Source of the DNA: an uncultured Clostridium sp.
GTDB lineage: Bacteria; Bacillota; Clostridia; Lachnospirales; Lachnospiraceae
Length of the DNA stretch: 60,807 nucleotides
NCBI GenBank assembly: GCA_938036545.1
Contig: CALHQJ010000114.1
Coordinates: 1 to 60,807, forward strand
Direction of reading: 5' to 3'
Shown: one piece after another, positions 33,789 to 42,377 of the stretch
Layout: every line of letters starts with the position of its first letter
How positions within the stretch are numbered: the stretch's first letter is position 1
The notes under the pieces: model-generated
What the model saw: the letters and a program-made list of their open reading frames with translations, nothing else
The model's database searches: none
Told to the model about the DNA's origin: nothing
Made by a program: the position numbers and the translations under genes

Positions 33789-34999
33789 CAGAGAAGGAGC
33801 AGGTAATTAGCCTTGGAGAACAGGTTTTTTATAAGACTTATAACCGGTTTCCAGTAGTATTCGACCATGGAAAGGGAATGCATTTATACGATACAGAGGG
33901 CAATCAGTACCTGGATTTTGGAGCAGGAATTGCAGTCATGTCTTTGGGATATGGAGACAATGAATTTACTGATGCGTTAAAAAGCCAGATGGATAAGCTG
34001 ACTCATACCTCTAACTTATTTTATAATGAACCGGCTGTAAAAGCAGGAGAAAAACTGCTGGAAGCGTCTGAAATGGAGAAGGTATTTTTTACCAACAGCG
34101 GTACAGAGGCCATTGAAGGAGCACTGAAAATTGCCCGCCGTTATGCTTATAATAAGAAGCAGAAGGGCCAGGGAGGAGCAGGAGAACCGGAGATTATTGC
34201 CATGGTTCATTCCTTCCATGGACGGAGTATGGGAGCCTTATCGGTGACTGGAAACACCCACTACCAGGAACCCTTTCAGCCTCTGCTTCCAGGCATGAAA
34301 TTTGCCAGATATAATGACCTGGAGAGCGTAAAAGAGCTGGTTACAGAGAATACCTGTGCAGTTATTTTAGAGACGGTTCAGGGAGAGGGAGGCATCTATC
34401 CGGCAGAAAAAGAGTTTTTAACCGGAATCCGAAATCTGTGTGATGAAAAGGATATGCTGCTGATCTTAGATGAAGTTCAGTGCGGAATGGGACGAACCGG
34501 CCAGATGTTTGCATGGCAGCATTACGGAGTTAAGCCGGACGTTATGGCAGTGGCAAAGGCATTGGGAAACGGCGTTCCCATCGGGGCGTTTTTAGCCTGT
34601 GGCAAGGCTGCAACAGCTATGGTTCCAGGAGATCATGGCAGCACCTATGGAGGAAATCCATTGGTATGTGCAGCAGCAGCGTCTGTGCTGGATATTTTTA
34701 AAAAGCGAAACCTGCTGTCTCATGTCCGGGAGATGGGACAGTATTTGTGGGAAAAGCTGGAAGAAGTGAAAAACAACTGCGAGGCAGTAACAGGCCACAG
34801 AGGAATAGGACTGATGCAGGGGCTGCAGTTTGCTGAAACCATGCCTGTGGGAACCATAGTAAACAAGGCGTTGCTGGAGGAAAAGTTAGTTTTGATCAGC
34901 GCAGCAGACAATACAATCCGGTTTATTCCGCCGTTAATCGTAGAAAAAGAAGAAATTGACCAGATGATTTCCCGACTTTTAGCAGTAATTGGAAATTAA
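33785..34999 (+). CDS. argD: Acetylornithine aminotransferase
   Basis: ArgD transfers an amino group from glutamate to N-acetylglutamate semialdehyde. The 404-residue class III aminotransferase binds PLP through Lys258 in AVAKALGNGVP, with FTNSGTEAIEGALK, SFHGRSMG and LILDEVQCGMGRTG as further signatures. It is translationally coupled to argB by a four-base overlap and is the last arg gene of the operon; no argF or carA/B gene is in the window. Confidence 0.96.
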   Translation: MTEKEQVISLGEQVFYKTYNRFPVVFDHGKGMHLYDTEGNQYLDFGAGIAVMSLGYGDNEFTDALKSQMDKLTHTSNLFYNEPAVKAGEKLLEASEMEKVFFTNSGTEAIEGALKIARRYAYNKKQKGQGGAGEPEIIAMVHSFHGRSMGALSVTGNTHYQEPFQPLLPGMKFARYNDLESVKELVTENTCAVILETVQGEGGIYPAEKEFLTGIRNLCDEKDMLLILDEVQCGMGRTGQMFAWQHYGVKPDVMAVAKALGNGVPIGAFLACGKAATAMVPGDHGSTYGGNPLVCAAAASVLDIFKKRNLLSHVREMGQYLWEKLEEVKNNCEAVTGHRGIGLMQGLQFAETMPVGTIVNKALLEEKLVLISAADNTIRFIPPLIVEKEEIDQMISRLLAVIGN

Positions 35000-35033
35000 C
35001 TGTAAATTTTTGTAAATTTTTCCGGTTTATATA

Positions 35034-35062
35034 GTGACAATTCCTTTTATTTGTTTTACAAT
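35034..35062 (+). promoter_or_regulatory. Candidate promoter of the LacI regulator gene
   Basis: GTGACA (35034-35039) and TACAAT (35057-35062) are 17 bases apart, 36 bases before the start codon. Confidence 0.45.
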
Positions 35063-35097
35063 AGAAACTAGGGTAGTGATGATTATGGAGGCAGGGA

Positions 35098-36087
35098 ATG
35101 AATATTTATGATATTGCCGCCGAAGCCGGAGTTTCTATTTCAACTGTATCCAGGGTGATGAACAAAAAGGGAAATGTTAATCCGGAAATGAAGCGACGGA
35201 TTGAAGAGGTACTGAAAAAATACGATTATAAACCCAGCGCTATTGCCAGAGGCATGGTTTCCAAAACAATGAAAACCATTGCGATTCTAACTGTGGATCT
35301 TCGGATTCCCCAGCACGCAAAGCAGGTTTACATAATTGAACGGGAATTTATTCAAAAAGGCTATAATGTCATGGTGTGCAACACTGGCGGCAAGATAGAG
35401 GAATGTGCCCAATACATCAATCTTTTAGCAGAAAAACAGGTAGACGGAGTTGTTTTAATCGGCTCTACATTTAATGAACTGAAAGACCGAATGGAGATTA
35501 CGGGAAAGGTAGGCCAGATTCCGGTGGTTATGGCTAATGGCCATTTGGATCTGCCAAATTTCCACTCTATTTTAATTGACGATTTAAAGGGAATCCGAAG
35601 CGCCGCAGACTTTCTGTATGAGAAAGGCCACAGGGAAATATTCTGCATCTGTGATTTAGGCACAGACAGCGGCAGAGAAAAGGAAAAGGGATTTTTAGAG
35701 TCCATGAAGCTCCATGATATCGAAGATGGAAAGTCCAGGGTGATTAACTGCAGGTACGGGCTGGAGGGCGGCGCACTGGCAGTAGAGCAGCTTTTGGAAC
35801 TAAAACGGCCCTTTACCGCCCTGATTTTTGGAGAAGATACTACAGCTATCGGCGCTATGAAAGAACTAAAGCACAGGGGTATCCGTGTGCCGGAAGACGT
35901 AGCCATTGTAGGATATGATAACTCCCCCGATACTATCATCTGCGATCCGGAACTGACTACAGTGGATATCAAGGCAGAAATGATGGGAACTCTTTGTGCC
36001 AGAACCCTTCAGGATTTGCTGGAAAACAGGGGCGTCAGCGCATCTTTGGCAATCCAGCCGGAGATTATTGTAAGAGAGAGTACGTGA
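35098..36087 (+). CDS. LacI family transcriptional regulator
   Basis: This 329-residue repressor has an N-terminal LacI helix-turn-helix (NIYDIAAEAGVSISTVSRVMN, with the hinge YKPSAIARGM) and a periplasmic-binding-protein-like effector domain (about residues 60-325). Near the end, VAIVGYDNSPDT and LTTVDIKAEMMG are family-typical. GGAGG lies 7 bases before the ATG. It stands alone between the arginine operon and fchA-folD; there is no adjacent sugar gene, so effector and targets are unknown. Confidence 0.9.
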   Translation: MNIYDIAAEAGVSISTVSRVMNKKGNVNPEMKRRIEEVLKKYDYKPSAIARGMVSKTMKTIAILTVDLRIPQHAKQVYIIEREFIQKGYNVMVCNTGGKIEECAQYINLLAEKQVDGVVLIGSTFNELKDRMEITGKVGQIPVVMANGHLDLPNFHSILIDDLKGIRSAADFLYEKGHREIFCICDLGTDSGREKEKGFLESMKLHDIEDGKSRVINCRYGLEGGALAVEQLLELKRPFTALIFGEDTTAIGAMKELKHRGIRVPEDVAIVGYDNSPDTIICDPELTTVDIKAEMMGTLCARTLQDLLENRGVSASLAIQPEIIVREST

Positions 36088-36139
36088 GAGGCGGCTGGTA
36101 CAGGAGCAAATGAATTGCAGAACTGAATAAAAGAACGGG

Positions 36140-36168
36140 ACAGGGCTGGCCAGGATGGCCAGCCCTGT
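36140..36168. terminator. Perfect 13-bp hairpin after the LacI gene
   Basis: ACAGGGCTGGCCA and its exact complement flank a GGA loop. The 3' side is not strongly T-rich (ACTGTTACG), so termination is likely but not textbook. Confidence 0.6.
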
Positions 36169-36267
36169 ACTGTTACGAAACGGAATCTTACATTGAACTT
36201 TTAAATCGTATATGATATTCTTACGAAAGGAAATTCATCTGATAACAGCCCTGGAAAGGAGTAACAT

Positions 36268-36900
36268 ATGGAAATCAAGAGACAGACAATCGAAGAATTT
36301 ACAGCCCAGTTGTCATCCAAAGCCCCGACGCCAGGGGGCGGAGGGGCATCTGCCCTGGCAGGCGCATTGGGAAATGCCCTGGGACAGATGGTGGCAAACC
36401 TGACCATTGGAAAAAAGAGATATGCAGATGTGGAACAGGAAGTGATAAGGCAGTTAGAAAACATGGAGCGGCTTCAACTGCGGTTTTTTGAACTGGCAGA
36501 TGAGGACGCTAGGGTGTTTGCGCCTTTGGCGGCCTGTTACAGCCTGCCTTCCGGCACAGAAGAGGAACGGATTTATAAAGAAACTGTAATGGAAGAAAAT
36601 CTTCTGGCAGCCAGCAGGATTCCCATGGAGATTATGGAAGAGTCTTTAAAAATGCTGGATATTCTGGAATTTCTGGGAGAAAAAGGAAGCCGCCTGGCAG
36701 TCAGCGATGTAGGGGTAGGCGTGCAGTTTATCCGGACAGCCCTTTCAGGAGCTGTTATGAATGTATATATTAATACCAGATCGATGAAGAACCGTGAGAA
36801 GGCAGAAGAACTGAACCGGAAAGCAGATGAGATGCTGGCTCAGGGAATCGGACAGGCGGATCAGATATATGAGATGGTAAGAAAGGGGCTGAGAGGATGA
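36268..36900 (+). CDS. fchA: Methenyltetrahydrofolate cyclohydrolase (FchA/cyclodeaminase family)
   Basis: FchA-type proteins hydrolyse 5,10-methenyl-THF to 10-formyl-THF, or release ammonia from formimino-THF. The 210-residue product is a stand-alone cyclodeaminase-like domain with the signature TPGGGGASALAGALGNALGQMV near the N-terminus and VGVQFIRTALSGAVMNVYINT near the C-terminus. GAAAGGAG precedes the start. It overlaps folD by four bases (ATGA), and its partner FolD lacks the residue needed for the same reaction, so the cyclohydrolase role is the better fit. Confidence 0.9.
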   Translation: MEIKRQTIEEFTAQLSSKAPTPGGGGASALAGALGNALGQMVANLTIGKKRYADVEQEVIRQLENMERLQLRFFELADEDARVFAPLAACYSLPSGTEEERIYKETVMEENLLAASRIPMEIMEESLKMLDILEFLGEKGSRLAVSDVGVGVQFIRTALSGAVMNVYINTRSMKNREKAEELNRKADEMLAQGIGQADQIYEMVRKGLRG

Positions 36901-37760
36901 TTCCATTAAAAGGTGCGGCAGTATCAGCCAAGATCCAGCAGGAAATCCAGGAAGAATTACAGGAACTTCAGGCAGAGGGAGGACGGATTCCAAAGCTTGC
37001 CATTGTACGGGTGGGAGAGCGTCCGGATGATTGTTCTTATGAAAGAGGGGCCTTAAAGCGCATGGAAAAGCTGGGACTTCTGGCTCAGGTCTATACATTT
37101 CCTTCTGACATCTCCCATGAGGACTTTGAACATGCATTTTTAGAAATTAATGAAGAGGAAACCATAGACGGAATTTTATTATTCCGCCCCCTTCCCAGCC
37201 AGATTAATGAAAACAGGATTATAGAATTAATCGATCCGAAAAAGGATTTAGACGGCATCTGCCCGGCCAATATAGCAAAGGTATTTTCCGGAGACAGCCA
37301 GGGATTTGCACCATGTACGGCAGAGGCTGTGGTAGAAGTGTTAAAGGCCAATGATATTGAAATTTCTGGAAAACGGATTGTAATCGTAGGCCGCAGCATG
37401 GTAGTAGGCCGTCCTCTGTCTATGCTGCTGTTAAAGGAAAATGGAACGGTGACGATTTGCCATACCCGTACCAGAGAACTTGCAAAGACCTGTCAGAACG
37501 GTGAGATTTTGATTGCGGCAGTGGGAAAGGCGAAGATGCTGGACCGTTCTTATGTGGGGGAGGACGCGATTGTAATTGATGTAGGAATTAATGTAGACAA
37601 GGATGGAAATCTTTGCGGAGATGTGGATTTTGCTTCCCTGGAAGGAAAAGCATCTATGGCCACACCAGTGCCAGGAGGCGTAGGCGCCGTTACCACCTCT
37701 GTGCTGGCAAAGCACCTGGTAAGGGCTGCCAGGCAGCGCAGAGAGGCAGCAGAATATTAG
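36897..37760 (+). CDS. folD: Methylenetetrahydrofolate dehydrogenase FolD with altered cyclohydrolase site
   Basis: FolD oxidises 5,10-methylene-THF with NAD(P)+ and usually also hydrolyses the product. The 287-residue protein has the FolD signatures DGILLFRPLP, KDLDGI (Asp119), GRSMVVGRPLSMLLL and TPVPGGVGAVT. However, the YxxxK pair is YERGA (Tyr48, Ala52): the catalytic lysine equivalent to E. coli Lys54/human Lys56 is alanine, and the usual Gln of VQLPLP is Phe96. The dehydrogenase fold looks intact, so it may be dehydrogenase-only, with FchA doing the second step. Confidence 0.92.
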   Translation: MIPLKGAAVSAKIQQEIQEELQELQAEGGRIPKLAIVRVGERPDDCSYERGALKRMEKLGLLAQVYTFPSDISHEDFEHAFLEINEEETIDGILLFRPLPSQINENRIIELIDPKKDLDGICPANIAKVFSGDSQGFAPCTAEAVVEVLKANDIEISGKRIVIVGRSMVVGRPLSMLLLKENGTVTICHTRTRELAKTCQNGEILIAAVGKAKMLDRSYVGEDAIVIDVGINVDKDGNLCGDVDFASLEGKASMATPVPGGVGAVTTSVLAKHLVRAARQRREAAEY

Positions 37761-37764
37761 TGTC

Positions 37765-39425
37765 TTAAACCAGAGAGTCGTCTTTTAGTACCTCGGTTAG
37801 ATCTCCACGGAAAATGGCCCGTATTCCCAGAAAATAAGCCAGGGCAATCATACTTCCCATTATGGCAATCAAGGCGGCTGGCAGTAAAGGGACGCATGCC
37901 AGGTATCGGCGGGCCGGAATATGAGCAAGGTGTAAGGCCCATATTACCAGGGGAATATTTAATAGGATGCTGATGATTACAGGACGAATCAGCAGAATCA
38001 ATGCTTCATAAATGAGAATTTGCCGGATGTTTTTGGGAGAAAATCCCAGGGCTGAATATCTGGCAAATTCTCTTTTTCGTTGCTGAATGTGGCCTAAGGT
38101 TGCGGAAAATACATTGGACAAGCCAATCAGGGAGAGAAGCAGGGCAATCATTCCCATGGCAATCCGCAGCTGTTTTCGGATGGAAAGATTAAGGGCAGGG
38201 AACCTTGTGGAAATTCTTCTGTCAGTTTTGGAAGCCTGCTTGAAAAATTCTCTGTTTTTACGGTAATAGGCGTTTTTCCATCAGAAGAATACAGTTCCAG
38301 AGTCAGGGGAGCATCGGTTTTAAAAAGGGAAACCGGAGACATTCTTCGGCTGGTCTGGTTGTCCCAGTACTGGTTGACTGCAATGATTCCAGAATTCGGA
38401 TTCACAATCTGCTCAGGATTCTCTGTTTGGTATTGGGAAAAGCTTTCATTGTCCAAAATGAGAATGGGAACGGAAAGTTTTACCATATTCTCTGCCTGAT
38501 TGTTGGAAGCGCCTTCATTGGAAAAAGAGGTATCCTGGACAGCCTGTCTGCTTAGACAGTCTCTGGAAACAGAGGCGGATGCCAGGGTGCGCCTGTATTG
38601 AATACAGGATGTTACACCGTCCATCTGGCGAATCGAAGCGGTAAGCTGGGAACGGGTTTGGTCAGAGACAGAGTTTAGTTCTATCCCAAAGTCCCAGACG
38701 TTTCGGTACCGGTTAAAATATCTGTCCTCAACGCTTAAACCGGAGATGGTTTCCAGATTTAAAAAGCTGATAAATGCCAAAATGGAACAGGTAATGGAAA
38801 TCATAGAAGTCCGAAACGCTTTTTTCTGGCATAGATGGATTTTGCAGCCAGTTCGGCAGAAAGGCCAAACATGGAAGAAAACAGCCGGTAAGGCTTCATT
38901 TTTTTTACAGGCATGGTTACGCCCTGACGGATGGCATCTAAAGGAGAAAGTCTGGCAAGCTTTCTGGCTGGAATCCATGATGATACCGTAATCGTGAAAA
39001 AGGTAAACAGGAGCGCCGAACAAGGCAGGAAGCAGGGAGAGGAGGACGCATTCCTGAATGAGAACGGTTCGGATCTGTCTGGGAGAGGCCCCTGTGCTTT
39101 TTAAAGTGCCAATCTGGTGAAGGCGGCTGTTCATGGTTACTTCATAAGCATTATGAAGCATGAAAATCAGGGCGCAGCTAATGGCAATGAGAATCAACAG
39201 TTAGGAAACCAGCAGAGCCCTGTAATCGGAAGTCAGGACCTGGGCTGCCTGGGAAGGATCCAGGCCTCGGGTTACGGAAAGTTTGTAAATCTGGTCCTGC
39301 CACAGGTTATAATAAAAGACGCTGAAAAAGGTCATAAGGCCAGAGGTTAAAAAGGCGATTACCATCATAAAAAGGCTGGAGTTTTTATTTTGTTTGAAAT
39401 AATGAACGGAGTAATAATTCCACAT
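37765..39425 (-). pseudogene. Decayed FtsX-type ABC transporter permease
   Basis: Read on the minus strand, the start MWNYYSVHYFKQNKN follows a good GGAGG site, but the frame hits a TAA at 39201-39203 in the middle of a membrane segment, then continues in the same frame (LLILIAISCALIF). The frame shifts near 38990, where IPARKLARLSPLDAIRQG appears in another frame, shifts back near 38825 (ARKK then AFRTSMIS), and shifts again near 38195 before the last FtsX-like part (MGMIALLLSLIGLSN). At least one stop and three frameshifts rule out a working MacB/Bce-like permease. The remains still show FtsX-type membrane and extracellular parts. Confidence 0.85.
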
Positions 39426-39434
39426 AATGCCTCC

Positions 39435-39912
39435 TTATCGAATCCGCTGATCGGAAACAATCTGTCCGTCTTCCATGAAGAGAATACGGTCAGCCTGGAG
39501 GGCAATGGATTCGTCATGGGTGACTAAAATCAGGGTTTGATGGTAGGTGCGGTTGGAGTATTTTAAAAGCTCCATAATATCCTGGCCATTTTTCTTGTCC
39601 AGATTGCCGGTGGGTTCATCTGCCAGCACCAGGGCAGGGGCGTTAATTAAAGCACGGCTTATGGAAACACGCTGCTGTCCGCCGGAAAGCTGGCTGGGAA
39701 GGTGGTCTTTTCGTTCTGTTAAATGCAGCATATGAAGGAGTTCTTCATAACGCTTGGGATTTACTTTCTGGCCATCCAGTCTCAAAGGCAGCAGAATATT
39801 TTCACCGGCAGTTAAAACCGGAATTAAGTTATAAAACTGGTAAATCAGTCCCACCTGCCTTCGGCGGAAAGACAGCCAGCTCTTCTGCGTTTTTTTCATA
39901 CACATCTACACC
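39435..39912 (-). pseudogene. Truncated and frameshifted ABC transporter ATPase
   Basis: The remains include RRRQVGLIYQFYNLIPVLTA, signature LSGGQQR, Walker B LVLADEPTGNLD and switch VTHDES, as in LolD/MacB-type ATPases. The first 70 or so residues with Walker A are missing. The surviving start (GVDVYEKNAEELAVF) is fused in frame to the end of a response regulator (RTVRGHG), and a one-base shift near 39865 separates it from FRRRQVG. A deletion therefore removed the ATPase N-terminus and probably a sensor kinase gene between them. Confidence 0.85.
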
Positions 39913-40564
39913 ATGTCCCCTGACTGTACGGATAATGGTCGGGGAAGAAGGATCGGGCTCTATTTTTTCTCGGAGACGCTTAATTGTAACGGTTAAGGTA
40001 TTGTCATTGACGTACTCTCCGGCAAAATCCCAGATTGCGTTTAAAAGGCGATTGCGGGAGAGGACTTGTCCAGGGGGATTCAGAAATACTAAGAGCAGCC
40101 GGTATTCCAGGGCAGAGAGATGGATTTCCCTGCCGTCTCTGCTTACAGAAGCCTTTACCGTGTCGATGCTTAAATCGCCAAGAGTACAGACAGAAGGGCT
40201 TTTTGCCGCATCTTTGAAGAACGTTTTTAATACGGGAAATAAGTTCCAAAGGCCGGAAGGGTTTTGCAATGTAATCGTCTGCGCCCAGGGTAAAACCGGT
40301 GACAGTGCTGGCTTCATCACTCATGGCAGTGAGAAAAATAACAGGAAGCTTCTATCGGGATTTTATATCGGTACATAAGGAATAACAGCTTCCATCTGGC
40401 AGTCCAATGTCTAACAGAACCAAATCACAAGGAGTATGCTCCAGCTCCTCCAGAGCATTTCGTCTGGAAAAAGAGCAGGAAACAGAAAAGCCGTGTTCTG
40501 TAAGAAGATCAGACACTCCGGCCGAAATATCAGGATTATCTTCAACAATCAAAATTCGGGTCAT
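39913..40564 (-). pseudogene. Broken OmpR-family response regulator
   Basis: The start MTRILIVEDNPDISAGV at 40564 follows GGAGG. The receiver domain is cut by an in-frame TAG at 40352-40354, after which the same frame goes on (LPVIFLTAMSDEA, GADDYIAKPF). A one-base shift near 40205, in an AAAAA run, then changes frame to the winged-helix domain (SALEYRLLLVFLNPPGQVLSR, NTLTVTIKRLREKIEPDPSS, RTVRG). The gene once lay upstream of a kinase and ABC transporter of the bacitracin-resistance type; now it cannot make a full protein. Confidence 0.85.
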
Positions 40565-40650
40565 GGGAAATACCTCCGCCAGGATAAGTGATGTGGTTAT
40601 TTTACCACAGGCAGAGAAAAAGAGACAAGATTTCCAGGAAAAATCAAAAT

Positions 40651-40709
40651 AGAAAAAGAACATTCCCAGAAGCAGACGAAAAGTGCTGAATCATGTTATG
40701 GGAATGTTC
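40651..40709 (-). terminator. Terminator of thiT
   Basis: GAACATTCCCA (40658-40668) pairs with TGGGAATGTTC (40699-40709); on the minus strand the stem is followed by CTTTTTCT. A run of eight G (40714-40721) directly abuts the thiT stop codon. Confidence 0.75.
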
Positions 40710-40721
40710 TCAAGGGGGGGG

Positions 40722-41390
40722 TTACAATTCTACTGCCTTACGGCGGACTTCAGCTAACGCTTTTGCCACCGGCGGAAGGGAAATGATAAGAAGGGTGATA
40801 ATGCCTTCTGCCAAAATGTAGGAGTAGTTGTAAACAATTGGGTAAACAGGGCGCAGCGCCTGAGGGAAGTTTTCCGGCATATACTCCATCCAGTACAGAT
40901 ACCCTCCTAAAGCATGGAATGCGCCACGGGCAAGAATGCCTGCAAGATAGCCCTTTACCAAACCGTTTTTAGATTTGCAGAATAAACCTGCCAGTCCCAG
41001 GGCGGCAAAGGCCAGCACATAATCACAGCATACCTGGAAAAAGGAAAGGACAAAAGGTTCCTGAAGGAACTGGAGAATGCCATAGGCAAGTCCGGTCAGA
41101 ATACCGACCCGCACTCCGTACCAATTGCCGATTAAGCAGATAAACAGCATGCTGCACAGGGTAATGGAGCCGCCCCAGGGTGCGGAAAACAGCTTAATAT
41201 AGGATGTAAGAAAGGACAGGGCCATGGCCATAGCACAAAATACCATTTGTTTAGTGGACATGGTCTGGCCTTTTTTGCTGTGGCCCTTTACCAGTCCGCC
41301 GATTAAAAAGAGTAAAATGGCGGCGGCAATGGAGACACCATAACCTGCGGCGGTCAGGCCGCCTTCGGCAGTTACTAAAAAATTAGACAT
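40722..41390 (-). CDS. thiT: Thiamine ECF transporter substrate-binding subunit ThiT
   Basis: ThiT binds thiamine in the membrane and works with a shared ECF module. The 222-residue protein contains a ThiT core from about residue 44 (MSTKQMVFCAMAMALSFLTSYIKLF, with GGSITLCSMLFICLIGNWYGVRVGILTG). An extra N-terminal membrane segment (about residues 16-35) precedes it, making it longer than the roughly 180-residue Lactococcus protein. A strong GGAGG before the first ATG supports the long form. A TPP riboswitch upstream confirms thiamine as the cargo. The ECF ATPases and T subunit are not in the window. Confidence 0.93.
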   Translation of the reverse strand: MSNFLVTAEGGLTAAGYGVSIAAAILLFLIGGLVKGHSKKGQTMSTKQMVFCAMAMALSFLTSYIKLFSAPWGGSITLCSMLFICLIGNWYGVRVGILTGLAYGILQFLQEPFVLSFFQVCCDYVLAFAALGLAGLFCKSKNGLVKGYLAGILARGAFHALGGYLYWMEYMPENFPQALRPVYPIVYNYSYILAEGIITLLIISLPPVAKALAEVRRKAVEL

Positions 41391-41471
41391 AAAAAAACCT
41401 CCTTGACTGACAGGAGGGGTGCTGTATCAAATGCTGTAATATCCTGCACAAAACAGGTATCAAACAGTATT

Positions 41472-41562
41472 TGCTGCTTCCTTACGCCGGCATTAACCGG
41501 TTCAAGTAATGAGGGTCAGGATAACTGTAAACAGTCCCAATCTCAGCCTTAAGCTCCCCTAG
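41472..41562 (-). promoter_or_regulatory. TPP riboswitch
   Basis: The minus strand carries the thi-box features in order: GGGGAGCTTAAGGCTGAGA, a variable arm GGGACTG...CAG, CCTGACCCT, TTACTTGAACCGGTTAATG and CCGGCGTAAGGAAGC. All conserved blocks are intact. It lies about 80 bases before thiT and should lower its expression when thiamine pyrophosphate is abundant. Confidence 0.97.
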
Positions 41563-41588
41563 CGTGTCTTAGTATATTATTCTCAAAA

Positions 41589-41617
41589 AGTATAGATCGG
41601 AATGGGGGAAAAGTCAA
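41589..41617 (-). promoter_or_regulatory. Promoter of the TPP riboswitch-thiT transcript
   Basis: On the minus strand TTGACT (41612-41617) and TATACT (41589-41594) are 17 bases apart, placing the start of transcription about 20 bases before the riboswitch. Confidence 0.65.
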
Positions 41618-41659
41618 TAATAGGGAAAATTAGAAGTTCACAAAATTTTCACAAATAAA

Positions 41660-41702
41660 TTAGCACTCACCTATTGACAGTGCTAATAACTAGTGGTATA
41701 AC
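41660..41702 (+). promoter_or_regulatory. CIRCE (HrcA) operator overlapping the hsp20 promoter
   Basis: TTAGCACTC (41660-41668), nine bases, then CAGTGCTAA (41678-41686) match the CIRCE consensus with one changed base in the right arm. The -35 TTGACA (41674-41679) lies inside it, and an extended -10 (TGG TATAAC, 41694-41702) follows after 17 bases. HrcA bound here would block the promoter until heat or misfolded protein frees it. Confidence 0.9.
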
Positions 41703-41823
41703 GTAGTCAGAACAAAGGAAAGGAAACAAAAGCAAAGGTTAAGAAAGGATTTTGTGAGTTCCCCAAAACATCCCTGTTCCAAAGAAACAAGGTAAAAATG
41801 CATAGAAAAAGGAGAGATGATTT

Positions 41824-42285
41824 ATGTTAATGCCTAGTATTTTTGGAGAGAATATGTTTGATGACTTTATGAGAGATTTCCCGTTCTTTGATGACAGCGA
41901 GTTGAGAAAAACTGAGAAGAAGCTGTACGGCCATCATGGTAAGAACTTGATGAAGACAGATATTAAGGAAACCGATGCCGGCTATGAGCTGGAGATGGAT
42001 TTGCCAGGTTTTGCAAAGGAAGAGATTCATGCATCTCTGGAAAACGGTTATCTGACTATCAGCGCCGCCAAAGGCCTGAATGAAGATGAACAGGAAAAGG
42101 AAAGCGGCCGGTATATCCGCAGAGAGCGTTATATGGGTGCATGCCAGCGTACATTTTATGTTGGAGAGGATGTAACAGAAGAGGATATTAAAGCTGAATT
42201 TAAGCATGGTATTTTGAATCTGTTTGTTCCAAAGAAAGAAGCTAAACCTGCTGTTGAACAGAAGAAGTATATTGCAATTGAATAA
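41824..42285 (+). CDS. hsp20: Small heat shock protein Hsp20
   Basis: This 153-residue cytoplasmic chaperone holds unfolded proteins in a soluble state. The alpha-crystallin domain spans about residues 40-145 (TDIKETDAGYELEMDLPGFAKEEIHASLENGYLTISA, then RRERYMGACQRTFYVGEDV). The short N-terminus LMPSIFGENMFDDFMRDFPFF is typical. GGAGAG lies upstream of the ATG. It is transcribed alone from a CIRCE-controlled promoter with an approximately 115-base leader, and ends at a strong terminator. Confidence 0.95.
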   Translation: MLMPSIFGENMFDDFMRDFPFFDDSELRKTEKKLYGHHGKNLMKTDIKETDAGYELEMDLPGFAKEEIHASLENGYLTISAAKGLNEDEQEKESGRYIRRERYMGACQRTFYVGEDVTEEDIKAEFKHGILNLFVPKKEAKPAVEQKKYIAIE

Positions 42286-42305
42286 AGAAATGTAACTTGT
42301 TTTCA

Positions 42306-42346
42306 GGGGACTGCCGACGCCTGTAGTGTGTCGGCAGTCCCTTTTT
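42306..42346 (+). terminator. Terminator of hsp20
   Basis: AGGGGACTGCCGAC and GTCGGCAGTCCCT form a 12-13 bp stem around an 11-12-base loop, followed by TTTTTCT. Confidence 0.88.
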
Positions 42347-42377
42347 CTATCGTCAGAATATCTGATGATTGGAATAA

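Noticed and set aside
38746..38991. Plus-strand open frame opposite the decayed permease
   Set aside because: It is the antisense of a region where the minus strand clearly encodes FtsX-type sequence; it has no ribosome binding site or recognisable domain.
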